64,000 bases of DNA. It comes from a virus. Made by a program: the position numbers and the translations under genes. The DNA lies in IMG/VR virus record IMGVR_UViG_3300025118_000005, positions 1 through 64,000 of that record, one strand, 5' to 3'. Shown here piece by piece: positions 53,507-62,213 of this stretch (position 1 is the stretch's first letter; every line of letters begins with the position of its first letter). Below the pieces are notes generated by a model. The model was not told where the DNA came from. It made no database searches and worked only from the letters and a program-made list of their open reading frames with translations.

Positions 53507-55020
53507 TGCAAAAATATAAATATACAACTATTTTTAGTTCGACTCTGAAGCCCTTGGTGTCAGAAGAGAAAGATAAGTACTTAGCTATGGCTAGCTTAAT
53601 GGAAGTATCAGATTTTATTCCGAATATTGATACCTCCCAAAATATTGATTTATTGCCCATCGCTTTTAATGCCGCGGTCGCGAATAGAGTTAACAAGAAC
53701 GGGGATGTTATTGATGGTGGAACTGCTTTAAAAGTTTATAAAAATTTTATTAACAAACCTATTAATATTGAACATAATAGAGAGAAGATTGTAGGGACTA
53801 TCCTCGCTGCAGGATTTAGCGAGTTTGGAACCGATAAGGCTATGACCGAAACACAAGCGGCTGAGATGAAAGGCCCGTTTAATATTACGCTTGGTGGCGT
53901 AATTTGGAAAGTAGCTAGTAGCGAGTTAGCAGACTTAATTGAAGACTCTGCTGACCCGACAAGTGAAAATTATTTGAAAATTTCAGCCAGCTGGGAATTG
54001 GGTTTTACCGACTACCATCTGGTGATTTTGCCTGAAGATGAAAAAAATATTGAAGACGGTCAATTTGTTACAGAATCGAAAGAAATTGAGCTTCTCAGTA
54101 GTCATTTAAGGGCTTTGGGCGGTGACGGAAAGCTGGATAACGGCAAGAATGTTTATCGTCAAGTAGTGGCCGAAGTTGTTCCTCTGGGCATCGGTCTCAC
54201 TGAAACTCCCGCGGCGGAAGTCAAGGGGGTTGCAACTGAGGAAGATAAAAAGGAAGATAAAAAGGAAGAAATTTCTGACGATCAAAAGAACAACAGTTCA
54301 CAAATAGAAACAAATAATGTAAATATAAGTGAGAATACCATGAAAAAGACAATCGAAAAAATGAAAGATATCAACGACGAGTCGTTGACCGAAATGTCTG
54401 CTTCTACTATCACGGACTTCATTAAAAGCGAGCTCGATAAGGCCGCTGATCAATACCAACAGGAGATGACCGAGAAGGAAGCTGCCCTTGAGGTCGCTAC
54501 CACAAAATCCGATACTCTTCAGGTGGAACATGATCAGCTAACCGACGAACTTACTAAAGTGAAGGACGCGTTAGGTGAGCTTGAGAAAGCTAACACCGAG
54601 AGAGAAGCGGAAGAACAGTTTAATCAACGCATGTCTGGTTTAGACGAAGAATATGTGCTTACCGATGAAGATCGGGAGGTCATTGCTTCTGACATTAAAG
54701 ACATGAACAAAGATGCTTTTACTGCTTATACAGCGAAGTTAAGCGTTCTTTTGAAGGACAAGAACAAAGCTACTATTGCCGAGGCTGATGCCTTAACGCA
54801 GTTGGAGCCCCTTGTCGCTTCTGAAGAAAAGGAAGAGGTCAAAGAAGCTATTGCTTCTGAGACTGAAACTGCTGTGAAAGAAGTTGTAGAAGAAGCTTTA
54901 GAAAACGCCGAAGCCGAACAAGATGAGGTTCCGGTGAGTTCTGAGGCCGCAGAGCCTTCGATTTACGAAAAGTATGCAAAGGCTTTTGGTCTCGACCAAT
55001 TCGACATTAAAATTAACTAA
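53506..55020 (+). CDS. fused prohead protease and scaffold
   Basis: 504 aa. N-terminal half is protease-like: FINKPINIEHNREKIVG (H90) and LKISASWELGF (S160/S162) are the His and Ser motifs of prohead proteases. From ~280 on it is a long acidic coiled coil (TEKEAALEVATTKSDTLQVE) like a scaffold. An internal in-frame ATG (54340, residue 279, after AGTGAGAATACC) may start a free scaffold protein. Located directly before decoration and capsid genes. Confidence 0.82.
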   Translation: MQKYKYTTIFSSTLKPLVSEEKDKYLAMASLMEVSDFIPNIDTSQNIDLLPIAFNAAVANRVNKNGDVIDGGTALKVYKNFINKPINIEHNREKIVGTILAAGFSEFGTDKAMTETQAAEMKGPFNITLGGVIWKVASSELADLIEDSADPTSENYLKISASWELGFTDYHLVILPEDEKNIEDGQFVTESKEIELLSSHLRALGGDGKLDNGKNVYRQVVAEVVPLGIGLTETPAAEVKGVATEEDKKEDKKEEISDDQKNNSSQIETNNVNISENTMKKTIEKMKDINDESLTEMSASTITDFIKSELDKAADQYQQEMTEKEAALEVATTKSDTLQVEHDQLTDELTKVKDALGELEKANTEREAEEQFNQRMSGLDEEYVLTDEDREVIASDIKDMNKDAFTAYTAKLSVLLKDKNKATIAEADALTQLEPLVASEEKEEVKEAIASETETAVKEVVEEALENAEAEQDEVPVSSEAAEPSIYEKYAKAFGLDQFDIKIN

Positions 55021-55038
55021 ATTAAGGAGAAATAAAAA

Positions 55039-55614
55039 ATGGCATCAAAATTATTACCATTCAGACAAATCAGTGAAAACGACGTTGTCAACTTATTTGC
55101 CTATGACGGTTCTGAAGCTATCAGGGGACTAATTGTCTCTCTCGATACTGGTAAGGGCTGGAATATGGACGATGAGCTCGAGACGACTTCGATCAATCTA
55201 AGCTACAACAATACAGTTTCTGACCGTTATTCGGTCGCGGCGAGAGTAGACACCTGTGCATCAGGTGATGTTCCTTTCGGCATGTTAATGTATGACGTAA
55301 CTGAAACGGATGAGAACGGGGAGAAATTAATTTATCACCCTCGTAAAGCTCATGAAATGCAAGTATCGGTTAGCGGCCAAGCCGTTCCGGTCTTGACAAG
55401 GGGAATTGTCCTCGTTAACACTCCAGACGCGGACGTGGCGTTGCAGGCCGTTAAGGCTGGCGATGCAGCATACGCAGGAGCAGGTGGAGCAATTATTGCT
55501 CACGACAACGCTCCCGCAACGCTATTTAGAGTAGGAACCTTCCTAGGACCTCGCTCGGCAAAAGACAACGTTCTCTTGAAGCTTGATTGTCATTCGTCGC
55601 ACGGTGACCACTAA
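55039..55614 (+). CDS. decoration-like capsid protein, 191 aa
   Basis: Strong SD AAGGAG. Beta-rich with IRGLIVSLDTGKGWNM and GQAVPVLTRGIVLV. The place between protease/scaffold and major capsid gene is the usual place of a decoration or stabilising protein; no direct family match. Confidence 0.65.
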   Translation: MASKLLPFRQISENDVVNLFAYDGSEAIRGLIVSLDTGKGWNMDDELETTSINLSYNNTVSDRYSVAARVDTCASGDVPFGMLMYDVTETDENGEKLIYHPRKAHEMQVSVSGQAVPVLTRGIVLVNTPDADVALQAVKAGDAAYAGAGGAIIAHDNAPATLFRVGTFLGPRSAKDNVLLKLDCHSSHGDH

Positions 55615-55643
55615 ACAATTAAATAAAAAGGAGAATTAAAACA

Positions 55644-56807
55644 ATGAAATTAAAATTAAAAAATACTCCCGAGCAAGTAGAGTTGATTAAGGCTCTTGGT
55701 TCCAGAGATCAAACCGTTTCTGCTGAAGCTGCTTCAGCATTTGCGTCCTTTATTGGTCCTGTGATTTCCAAGGTAATCGCTACTGCCGGAACATCTAACC
55801 TCATCTTTTCTGATGTACGTTATGATGAAGACGACAGCCCCAGTTATCCACTGGATCTGTATTATGACGAGAGTGAGGGTTATGTAACCACTTGGTCTCA
55901 AAACATCGCTGGCGGTATGCCCACCTCGCAAGTCGAGGGCGTAGCCGAGATGAAAATCGCCACCTATCGTTTAGATAGCGCGGTTAGCTTCTTAAAGAAG
56001 TATGCTCGTAAGAGCCGTCTCGACGTCATCAGTAAAGCTCTTGAGCGTATGGCTCAGGAAGTTTTGATCAAGCAAGAGAGAAATGCTTGGGCCGTGATCC
56101 TTAAGGCTCTCGCTCAGGCGACCTCTGCACACTCAACAGCTTATGCACAGACTGACCAAAATGGTGGCCACATTCTTGCTAGTGAGAAGATGGGCGACTT
56201 CAAGGTAAATGACTTAAGCAGAATGTTGACCTTAATGAGAAGACTAAGTACTTCTTGGTCCGGTCATACTCCTGCTGGCGGCGACGCTTATGGCCTCACC
56301 GACTTATTCGTAAGTCCTGAGATCAAGCAGCAGATCCGTGCGTTTGCTTATAACGCTATGAACTCCGTGAGCGATACTCGCGGTACGGTTGCTCTCCCGG
56401 ACAATGTCCGTGAAGACATCTTCCGTGCGGCAGGAACAAGTGAGATCTACGGTGTGAGAATCAGTGATCTCTTGGAGCTCGGCATGGCTAAAAAATACAA
56501 CACGTTGTTCGCGTCCTTCTTGGGTGCGTCTCAAACGATTGCGCATGACGATAGTGATGCGGATCAAGACGACGTATTTAGCAACTCCGCTGAGGTAGGG
56601 ACCGGTCATCAAATTCTGATCGGACTTGATGGTTCTCGTGAATCATTCATTCGCCCAGTGGCTGTTCAGCATGATAGCGGCGGAACTTTCTCCGCGTTGC
56701 CTGATGACCAATTTGCTGCTCGCGCAGACAAAACTGGCTTCTACGGCTTCTTGGAAGAGGGTCGCGTCTGTATCGACGCTAAGGCTATTGTAGGCATGGT
56801 TGTCTAA
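55644..56807 (+). CDS. major capsid protein
   Basis: 387 aa. SD AAAAGGAGAA. Sequence has GPVISKVIATAGTSNLIFSD, TYRLDSAVSFLKKYARKSRL, DLFVSPEIKQQIRAFAYNAM and a GVRISDLLELGMAKKYN segment; this layout (N-terminal helix, P-domain, A-domain with LFVSPE) is the HK97-fold capsid protein. Followed by a strong terminator, as expected for the most expressed late gene. Confidence 0.9.
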   Translation: MKLKLKNTPEQVELIKALGSRDQTVSAEAASAFASFIGPVISKVIATAGTSNLIFSDVRYDEDDSPSYPLDLYYDESEGYVTTWSQNIAGGMPTSQVEGVAEMKIATYRLDSAVSFLKKYARKSRLDVISKALERMAQEVLIKQERNAWAVILKALAQATSAHSTAYAQTDQNGGHILASEKMGDFKVNDLSRMLTLMRRLSTSWSGHTPAGGDAYGLTDLFVSPEIKQQIRAFAYNAMNSVSDTRGTVALPDNVREDIFRAAGTSEIYGVRISDLLELGMAKKYNTLFASFLGASQTIAHDDSDADQDDVFSNSAEVGTGHQILIGLDGSRESFIRPVAVQHDSGGTFSALPDDQFAARADKTGFYGFLEEGRVCIDAKAIVGMVV

Positions 56808-56830
56808 TTTGACACTATATCTTTATCACA

Positions 56831-56859
56831 ACTCGGGGGGTTTCCCCCGAGTTTTTTTT
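56831..56859 (+). terminator. intrinsic terminator after capsid gene
   Basis: ACTCGGGGG-GTTT-CCCCCGAGT followed by eight T. Confidence 0.95.
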
Positions 56860-56877
56860 GTCTTTATAGTCATTATA

Positions 56878-56886
56878 TGTTATAAT
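56878..56886 (+). promoter_or_regulatory. late-type extended -10 promoter
   Basis: TGTTATAAT with -10 TATAAT (56881-56886); no clear -35. ATG 56903. Confidence 0.55.
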
Positions 56887-56902
56887 ATGTGAGTAGTTAA
56901 AG

Positions 56903-58447
56903 ATGGCTGTTTCTAGGAGAAAATATGGGGTTCCAGCGAGGGAAGTCGACAAAAAGACCAAAGGGTCAGAGACTTTAGGGCATAACTCTGACGTCGATAA
57001 GCGCCCCAGAGTATTAAAAGACGGAACTCTTCAAGTAGAAAACTTAAAGGAAGTCTCTAGCGATGGGCTAAGTTATGAATTAGACAAAAAAAATAATACG
57101 TTTTTCTTTTCACAGTCTTTAGACTCAAATACTCAAATAAATTATATTCCGCAAGCTGTAGATAAGGTATATAAAACTACAGCCTCATTCAAGGGCGAGG
57201 TTAAAGAGGCTTTCGCTACGTTTCGCAGTGATGTAAAAAAGTTTTCTGTCAAAAATATGGACAGATATAAAACTCAGCACAAGCAAGCTAGACTATTAAT
57301 AGACCAAATCCATAAAGATCATAATACGTTCCTTTTTACAGAGAAAAGAGGGGGGGACACTTTGTGGAATCAAATCTATCGAGACGTAACTAACTTTGGT
57401 CCTTATAATTATGACGTAAAATTAGAAGTAACAAAAGACATAGAATTTATTAATGACTTAATTGTGATCCGGTCAGGAGGGTTCGCGACTAAATATAATA
57501 AAGGAGCAAATGGATATTCCAATCTTAGAAGCGGAGATGGCATAGCTTGGGTTTCCCCTCATGATCAATTAGCTTATTCTGGTAAAAATTTGTATTTTTC
57601 TTCCGGAGCTAGTTATTTTAATAAAGCAAGCGGCGTAAGCACCGGGACCGCAGGCACGCTAGCAATAGATCACGGTATGCTTCCGACCGCTGTAAGCGGT
57701 AGAGACGTAACTTATTATGTGCATGCTTTATCTTCTAAATTTGTATCTATACCGAAGGGAGCAAATCTTGGGTCAGGAATGGTATATTCTAAACATAATT
57801 CTGATGGGACGTACGATAATCTTACAAGCACAAATCCTCTGTATGGAGATTTTTATTATATTTATGATGAATATCAAACAAATTTCAATAAAACTGGGTG
57901 GAACGGGGTTATCCCCTCTGGGTCTTGGTTTACGATAGAGACTTGGTCTACAAATCCAAAATATATAGGCTTTGATGGAGAAATTACAATTAAGCCAACG
58001 GGGGAAAATGATCCCACTTGTACTTATTCTGCAACTGCCCAAGGAACTGCTTCAGACACGGACTATCAAGAAAGCGTAAGAAAAGCTTACGCTGTAGCAA
58101 AGAAAAAATTCTATAAAAACCTAAACAAAATTTTAATTTCAAAAGGAATTAGAAATAAACCCTCTAGACTTTTAAGATATGAAAGAATGTTATTAAGAGC
58201 GGCCCAAGATATATTTGACGGGGTTACTATAATAAAAAATGATCAGATAGCCAAGGTCCAAGGAACCGAAAGCGACCCATTAAATAGCCCAGTTTATTAT
58301 GACGGTACTAGCGAAGTCTATGGAGGTAATCAGTCCAACGCTAATTATAATCCAGCTTCATTTTATGAAGAGAGATTTTTGAAAAATAAATCGTCTTCTA
58401 TCGGCTCCAATAGTTCCGGGGGGAGCTCTGGGGGAGGCTCATACTAG
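56903..58447 (+). CDS. virion structural protein, 514 aa
   Basis: Charged N-terminus (REVDKKTKGSETLG), helical ~90-150, a beta-rich centre (FVSIPKGANLGSGMVYSKHN), basic helix near the C-terminus and a Ser/Gly-rich tail (SSGGSSGGGS). In the neck/tail position of the late operon. No family recognised. Confidence 0.65.
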   Translation: MAVSRRKYGVPAREVDKKTKGSETLGHNSDVDKRPRVLKDGTLQVENLKEVSSDGLSYELDKKNNTFFFSQSLDSNTQINYIPQAVDKVYKTTASFKGEVKEAFATFRSDVKKFSVKNMDRYKTQHKQARLLIDQIHKDHNTFLFTEKRGGDTLWNQIYRDVTNFGPYNYDVKLEVTKDIEFINDLIVIRSGGFATKYNKGANGYSNLRSGDGIAWVSPHDQLAYSGKNLYFSSGASYFNKASGVSTGTAGTLAIDHGMLPTAVSGRDVTYYVHALSSKFVSIPKGANLGSGMVYSKHNSDGTYDNLTSTNPLYGDFYYIYDEYQTNFNKTGWNGVIPSGSWFTIETWSTNPKYIGFDGEITIKPTGENDPTCTYSATAQGTASDTDYQESVRKAYAVAKKKFYKNLNKILISKGIRNKPSRLLRYERMLLRAAQDIFDGVTIIKNDQIAKVQGTESDPLNSPVYYDGTSEVYGGNQSNANYNPASFYEERFLKNKSSSIGSNSSGGSSGGGSY

Positions 58448-58460
58448 GGGAGTTTAATAT

Positions 58461-59951
58461 ATGTCAGATGTTAAAATCAATAGAGTAAACAGGAACTTTA
58501 CGATTAAAGTCCATTTATATTACGATGCTTCATCAAAAAATCGTGATTCTGACAGTAATCCTCGATTTTATTTAAAGCCCGTATCGTTATTAAATGTTGA
58601 AAAGGTAGCTTTCACAGATGACGGGGGGCGAAAAAATAATTATACTAAATATGGAAATAGATTTTGGAAGTGGAAGTCCGATGATACGCTATCTGACGCT
58701 CAGGTGGAAGCTATTTATAATAAAATTAAAGATAATTATCCATATGGACACATAGAAAATGATCTTGCCACAGAAAATAAATATATTCTTGACGTAAAGG
58801 AAAATAAAGCTTTTCAATCTTTTTATAAAACTTATTGGGAAAACCATGCAGATGAAATAAAACAACCGAAAACTGTTCACGAAGAACAAAAGGACTATCC
58901 TCATCCTTACATATCGTTTATTTCTAACGAAATTATAACTTATAAATATACAGTTGGAGACGTGCCTGTCGTCCCAATTCAAACAGATTTAGCATATGAT
59001 TATGTTTCTGGAATAAATAATTATTATGCTCAGCCGCAAGATTATTCTTGTAACAGTGATGAGATATCTGTTTCTGTAGTAGGGAGTGTCTCTGGAGTAA
59101 CAGGGTTTAACAATTATTTTGTGACTGAAGGCTTCTATGAATACCCACTTAAACTAAAAGCCAGCGGTAGACACAGATTTGATTTATGGAGCGGAGACGA
59201 TCATTACGGAGGAGCCACTTGGCCAACTGGTGTAGACGGTAATTACAGCGGCTTTAGATTTAGATTTAGCACTGGGCTTGAAGGGACTTTGGCAGGATTT
59301 AATGATTATACAGATGGGATTTCTTATCACGAGGGTCCTGAGATAGGAAATTATTATGTAAAAGTATTAACTAAAACTCCCGCTTCTACGCCCGGGGACG
59401 ATTACCACCCCTATATTGATACTGGTAGCTCGTTAGGGTATGCTTTGAGCGGAAGCGGGGGAACCGCTACGGGAGTTAACTCTGGAGCGTATTCCCTTGG
59501 TTACGATGAAGGCCCAGTGATAACACTAAGGAGAGAGTCTACATATTACTTTAATCAACAGAATGCCTCAAACGAGGGACACCCAATATATATTTCTACT
59601 GATCCGTCAGGGGCTGGTTCCGATGTATATACGAGCGGAGTCTCTCATTTTCCGCAGGACCGAAAGTACATAAGCGGGGGCCAATATTTTACGACTTTTG
59701 AGGTCCCTTATAATGCCCCTAATACTTTATATTATTCTTGCGAGAATCACACTTATATGGGGGGTAAGATAAATATTATTGATTCTCCCGCACCTACTGG
59801 TTCTGGTCGTATACCGGGAGAAAGCATCGTCCTTAATTCTACCGGTACGGGAGATTTTGTTTTACGATACTATTCTCCAGAAGGCTCTGGAATGGGGGGA
59901 TTAGCGCTAATGAAGAAGGACTGTGGAGCAAGTGCTATGTTCGGAACGTAA
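58461..59951 (+). CDS. structural protein with cupredoxin-like domain, 496 aa
   Basis: The C-terminal 364-440 fits a cupredoxin fold: NEGHPIYIS (H374), then LYYSCENHTYMGG with C427, H430, M433, i.e. the His-Cys-His-Met of type I copper sites, with ITLRRESTYYF leading in. N-terminal two-thirds are beta-rich and unknown. Cupredoxin-like domains occur in virion proteins of marine phages. Whether copper binds is untested. Confidence 0.75.
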   Translation: MSDVKINRVNRNFTIKVHLYYDASSKNRDSDSNPRFYLKPVSLLNVEKVAFTDDGGRKNNYTKYGNRFWKWKSDDTLSDAQVEAIYNKIKDNYPYGHIENDLATENKYILDVKENKAFQSFYKTYWENHADEIKQPKTVHEEQKDYPHPYISFISNEIITYKYTVGDVPVVPIQTDLAYDYVSGINNYYAQPQDYSCNSDEISVSVVGSVSGVTGFNNYFVTEGFYEYPLKLKASGRHRFDLWSGDDHYGGATWPTGVDGNYSGFRFRFSTGLEGTLAGFNDYTDGISYHEGPEIGNYYVKVLTKTPASTPGDDYHPYIDTGSSLGYALSGSGGTATGVNSGAYSLGYDEGPVITLRRESTYYFNQQNASNEGHPIYISTDPSGAGSDVYTSGVSHFPQDRKYISGGQYFTTFEVPYNAPNTLYYSCENHTYMGGKINIIDSPAPTGSGRIPGESIVLNSTGTGDFVLRYYSPEGSGMGGLALMKKDCGASAMFGT

Positions 59952-59958
59952 CTTTAAT

Positions 59959-59987
59959 TTGACTTAAAGAGGAAATGGTATTATAAT
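59959..59987 (+). promoter_or_regulatory. promoter in front of the group I ribozyme
   Basis: -35 TTGACT (59959-59964), 17-bp spacer, -10 TATAAT (59982-59987), repeated as TATAATATAAT. Predicted start ~59994. Confidence 0.75.
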
Positions 59988-59993
59988 ATAATA

Positions 59994-60300
59994 GATTTAA
60001 AAATCGGCCTTATTGGGTGAATTCGGTGGAACTCTCTCGTAGACAATACCGAGCCAAGCTAGAGATGGTTTAAAGTTCTCTAGAAGGTGTAGAGACTAGA
60101 CGGTGAGAACCAAACGATAATCCGTCCACGAGCGCCCAACACCGTAAAGGTGAAGATATAGTCCGAACTACATGGCGACATGTAGAAGCCGTAATTAAAA
60201 AAGCGACGATAACAAATTGGACTACGCGATTAGTGCAGTGTACTAACCATGGGTTATGTACCTCATGGCATAAGTAAACTAAATTGTGTGTCGGCTGAGT
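59994..60300 (+). ncRNA. group I intron (ribozyme core) in a 5' leader
   Basis: Hallmarks of a compact group I core: CGGT/ACCG with GGAACTCTCTCGTAGACAAT between (P4-P5 region, 60023-60051), P6 stem CTAGAGA/TCTCTAG (60059-60083), the GGTGTAGAGACTAGACGG strand (60086-60103), whose GACTA pairs with TAGTC in GAAGATATAGTCC (60152-60164) as P7, CGGTG/CACCG (P8 region) and a GCGA-capped 7-bp stem CTACATG/CATGTAG (60168-60185, P9). Exact splice sites are not identified. No homing endonuclease inside. It lies between two genes, downstream of a promoter, so it interrupts an untranslated leader, unless it is a free ribozyme. Confidence 0.82.
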
Positions 60301-60307
60301 CTTAATT

Positions 60308-60697
60308 ATGGCAGCGAAGAAAAAAGTAACGGAAAAGAGTACGGCAAAAAAAGTCGAGAACCTGACGCAAACTGACGGAATGGTGAAGGGGGAGACCTCT
60401 GTTCCGTCATCTTTAGATCAGGTTTGGGGGGACGATGGAACATCAAAATATAAAACTTTAAATCTTGACGTATATGAACGAGTACTTAGTAACATGTCAA
60501 AATCTGATTTAAAAGCGGAAGCTGTTAGAACAGGTTTATTGCCTATAGATAATATGGATCAATTAAGGATTAGGCTCATAAGAGAATTTAGGGCTCATGT
60601 CTCTTCCTATAAGAGGCCAACCGGCTTAAAAAGAGAGTCTGTTGATGATCCAAATTTAGATCCAGATGTTCGTAAAATTTTAAGCGAAGGCAAATAA
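60308..60697 (+). CDS. structural/SAP-like protein, 129 aa
   Basis: Basic N-terminus (MAAKKKVTEKSTAKKVENLT), then NMSKSDLKAEAVRTGLLPID, a helix-extension-helix reminiscent of a SAP or lysine-rich DNA-binding motif, seen in late proteins of marine phages. ATG lacks a SD (TTAATTATGG); the ribozyme precedes directly. Confidence 0.65.
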   Translation: MAAKKKVTEKSTAKKVENLTQTDGMVKGETSVPSSLDQVWGDDGTSKYKTLNLDVYERVLSNMSKSDLKAEAVRTGLLPIDNMDQLRIRLIREFRAHVSSYKRPTGLKRESVDDPNLDPDVRKILSEGK

Positions 60698-60743
60698 ATT
60701 CCACTTAATATAAGTACTTCGAGTGTAGTATTAATAGAATACT

Positions 60744-61103
60744 ATGTCACTCGTTAATTACAATCTAGATGTTATTCAGGGATCGACCTTTGCTGCTCAA
60801 CTATTTACTCAAGACGCAAACGGCGTAGCAATTAATCTCTCTGGATATTTAGTAAGGGGCCACGTTAAATATAATTATGGTACGGGGGCCGCCTTATGCA
60901 ACTTAAACCCAGAGATTAATGAAGATTCTCCTTATACCTCTGAAAGCGGCGTCGTAGACGTATCTATTTCTGCCGCTGCCGCAGCGAGTTTGCCCGTTAC
61001 AGTCGGAGTATACGATATAGAAATGTATAAAGCGGACGAATCCGAGGTCAAAAAATTACTTGACGGAAGAGTTCGTATCCACCCAGAAGTTACTAATATT
61101 TAA
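60744..61103 (+). CDS. small virion protein, 119 aa
   Basis: DVIQGSTFAAQLFTQDANGV, NLSGYLVRGHVKYNYGTG and GRVRIHPEVTN are in the QGSTF..DANG..INLSGY..G.V pattern of a fibre/neck protein found in cyanophage-like genomes. Beta-rich. A GTGTAGTATTAAT element precedes. Confidence 0.65.
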   Translation: MSLVNYNLDVIQGSTFAAQLFTQDANGVAINLSGYLVRGHVKYNYGTGAALCNLNPEINEDSPYTSESGVVDVSISAAAAASLPVTVGVYDIEMYKADESEVKKLLDGRVRIHPEVTNI

Positions 61104-61108
61104 GGTTC

Positions 61109-62158
61109 ATGGCGCAAGACCCACAAAAAATTAAAGTGGTACTCTCTGGCGCTCAAAGCACCAGCGTCAAGCACCCTTCTAACTCTAATAAAGTAACCGT
61201 CGTCCAGCAAGAGCAGTCTTCTTCTGTCTCCAAGACGGCTAAGACAGATATAAATGTCGGGTTTATGGGCGTGCAGGGCCCAGCGGGTAATCAATTATTG
61301 GGGAAGGGGGCGGATGGATCGATACAATATAATCGTGATGGACTTGTGTCCGGTGCAAAAGGGTTCTTTTATCACCCTAAAGCGACCAACTTAAGCATAA
61401 CTAATAATGATCTTATCTTAGGCACAGGTAACGTTTTTGTTTTATCTGGTATACCTTCTGATTCGAACGCTTTTTTACTTAAAGATGCTAATAGAAATAT
61501 TCTTCGTGTGGATACAGACGAGAAAAGCATTGTCTTATCTGAAGATGGATCGAATGATTATTATGTAGGTTTAGGATTACAAGACCCGCAGGAAAGAGTT
61601 CACATAGGTGGTGGTAATTTAAGGGTAGACGGTGACATGCTTGTTAGCGGAAATCTTTTACCGTTAACTAGCGGAACATCCAGTTTAGGTTCTCAGGAGT
61701 ATCCGTTTAAGGATATATATTTACAGGGGAATAGTATTGTCTTTGTCGATTCAGAGTCCAAGATTACAGCTTCTTCAACCGGGTTTTCTTTTCAGGTAAT
61801 AACTGGAGGAGTAACGCGGACCTTATTTACGGCAACCGAAAAAAGCGTTGGCATATTTCAAGGTGACGGTTCGGCATTAACTGGCGTTCCTTATACCGGA
61901 CTACGAGACGCTGGGGCATATCTTAGTCTGGCGGTTCCAAGTGGAGCTTCGAGCGTAACTGTAAACTATGGAAAAACCTTAAATTATGACCCACAAATCA
62001 TTTGTTCATTAAATCCCCCAGCAAATAGTAATGAACAATATTTTACCTTTGTACAAGATATAGGGAGATCCGACTGTAAGGCCTTTTTTAGCGACAAAGT
62101 CAGTGGAGATGGCTTTATTTTAAACTGTCACGTCTCCCCCAGAAATCCAGCATATTAA
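61109..62158 (+). CDS. tail-fibre-like protein, 349 aa
   Basis: Contains GPAGNQLLGKGADGSIQYN, then a long beta-helix-like region with LGLQDPQERVHIGGGNLRVD and SGNLLPLTSGTSSLGSQEYP. C-terminal domain compact (YTGLRDAGAYLSLAVPSGAS). The QDPQERVHIGGG element also occurs as GLGKDDPQVRLHVKDGG in the 48424 protein. Confidence 0.75.
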   Translation: MAQDPQKIKVVLSGAQSTSVKHPSNSNKVTVVQQEQSSSVSKTAKTDINVGFMGVQGPAGNQLLGKGADGSIQYNRDGLVSGAKGFFYHPKATNLSITNNDLILGTGNVFVLSGIPSDSNAFLLKDANRNILRVDTDEKSIVLSEDGSNDYYVGLGLQDPQERVHIGGGNLRVDGDMLVSGNLLPLTSGTSSLGSQEYPFKDIYLQGNSIVFVDSESKITASSTGFSFQVITGGVTRTLFTATEKSVGIFQGDGSALTGVPYTGLRDAGAYLSLAVPSGASSVTVNYGKTLNYDPQIICSLNPPANSNEQYFTFVQDIGRSDCKAFFSDKVSGDGFILNCHVSPRNPAY

Positions 62159-62213
62159 TTTGTGACATTTTATTTTTAGGGTGTATTAATAAGGAGGAGC
62201 TTTGTAAGATATT

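Noticed and set aside
59951-60307. Coding exon pair around the group I ribozyme
   Set aside because: The upstream gene ends before the promoter and a TGA lies in frame just before the downstream ATG; no split gene is visible.
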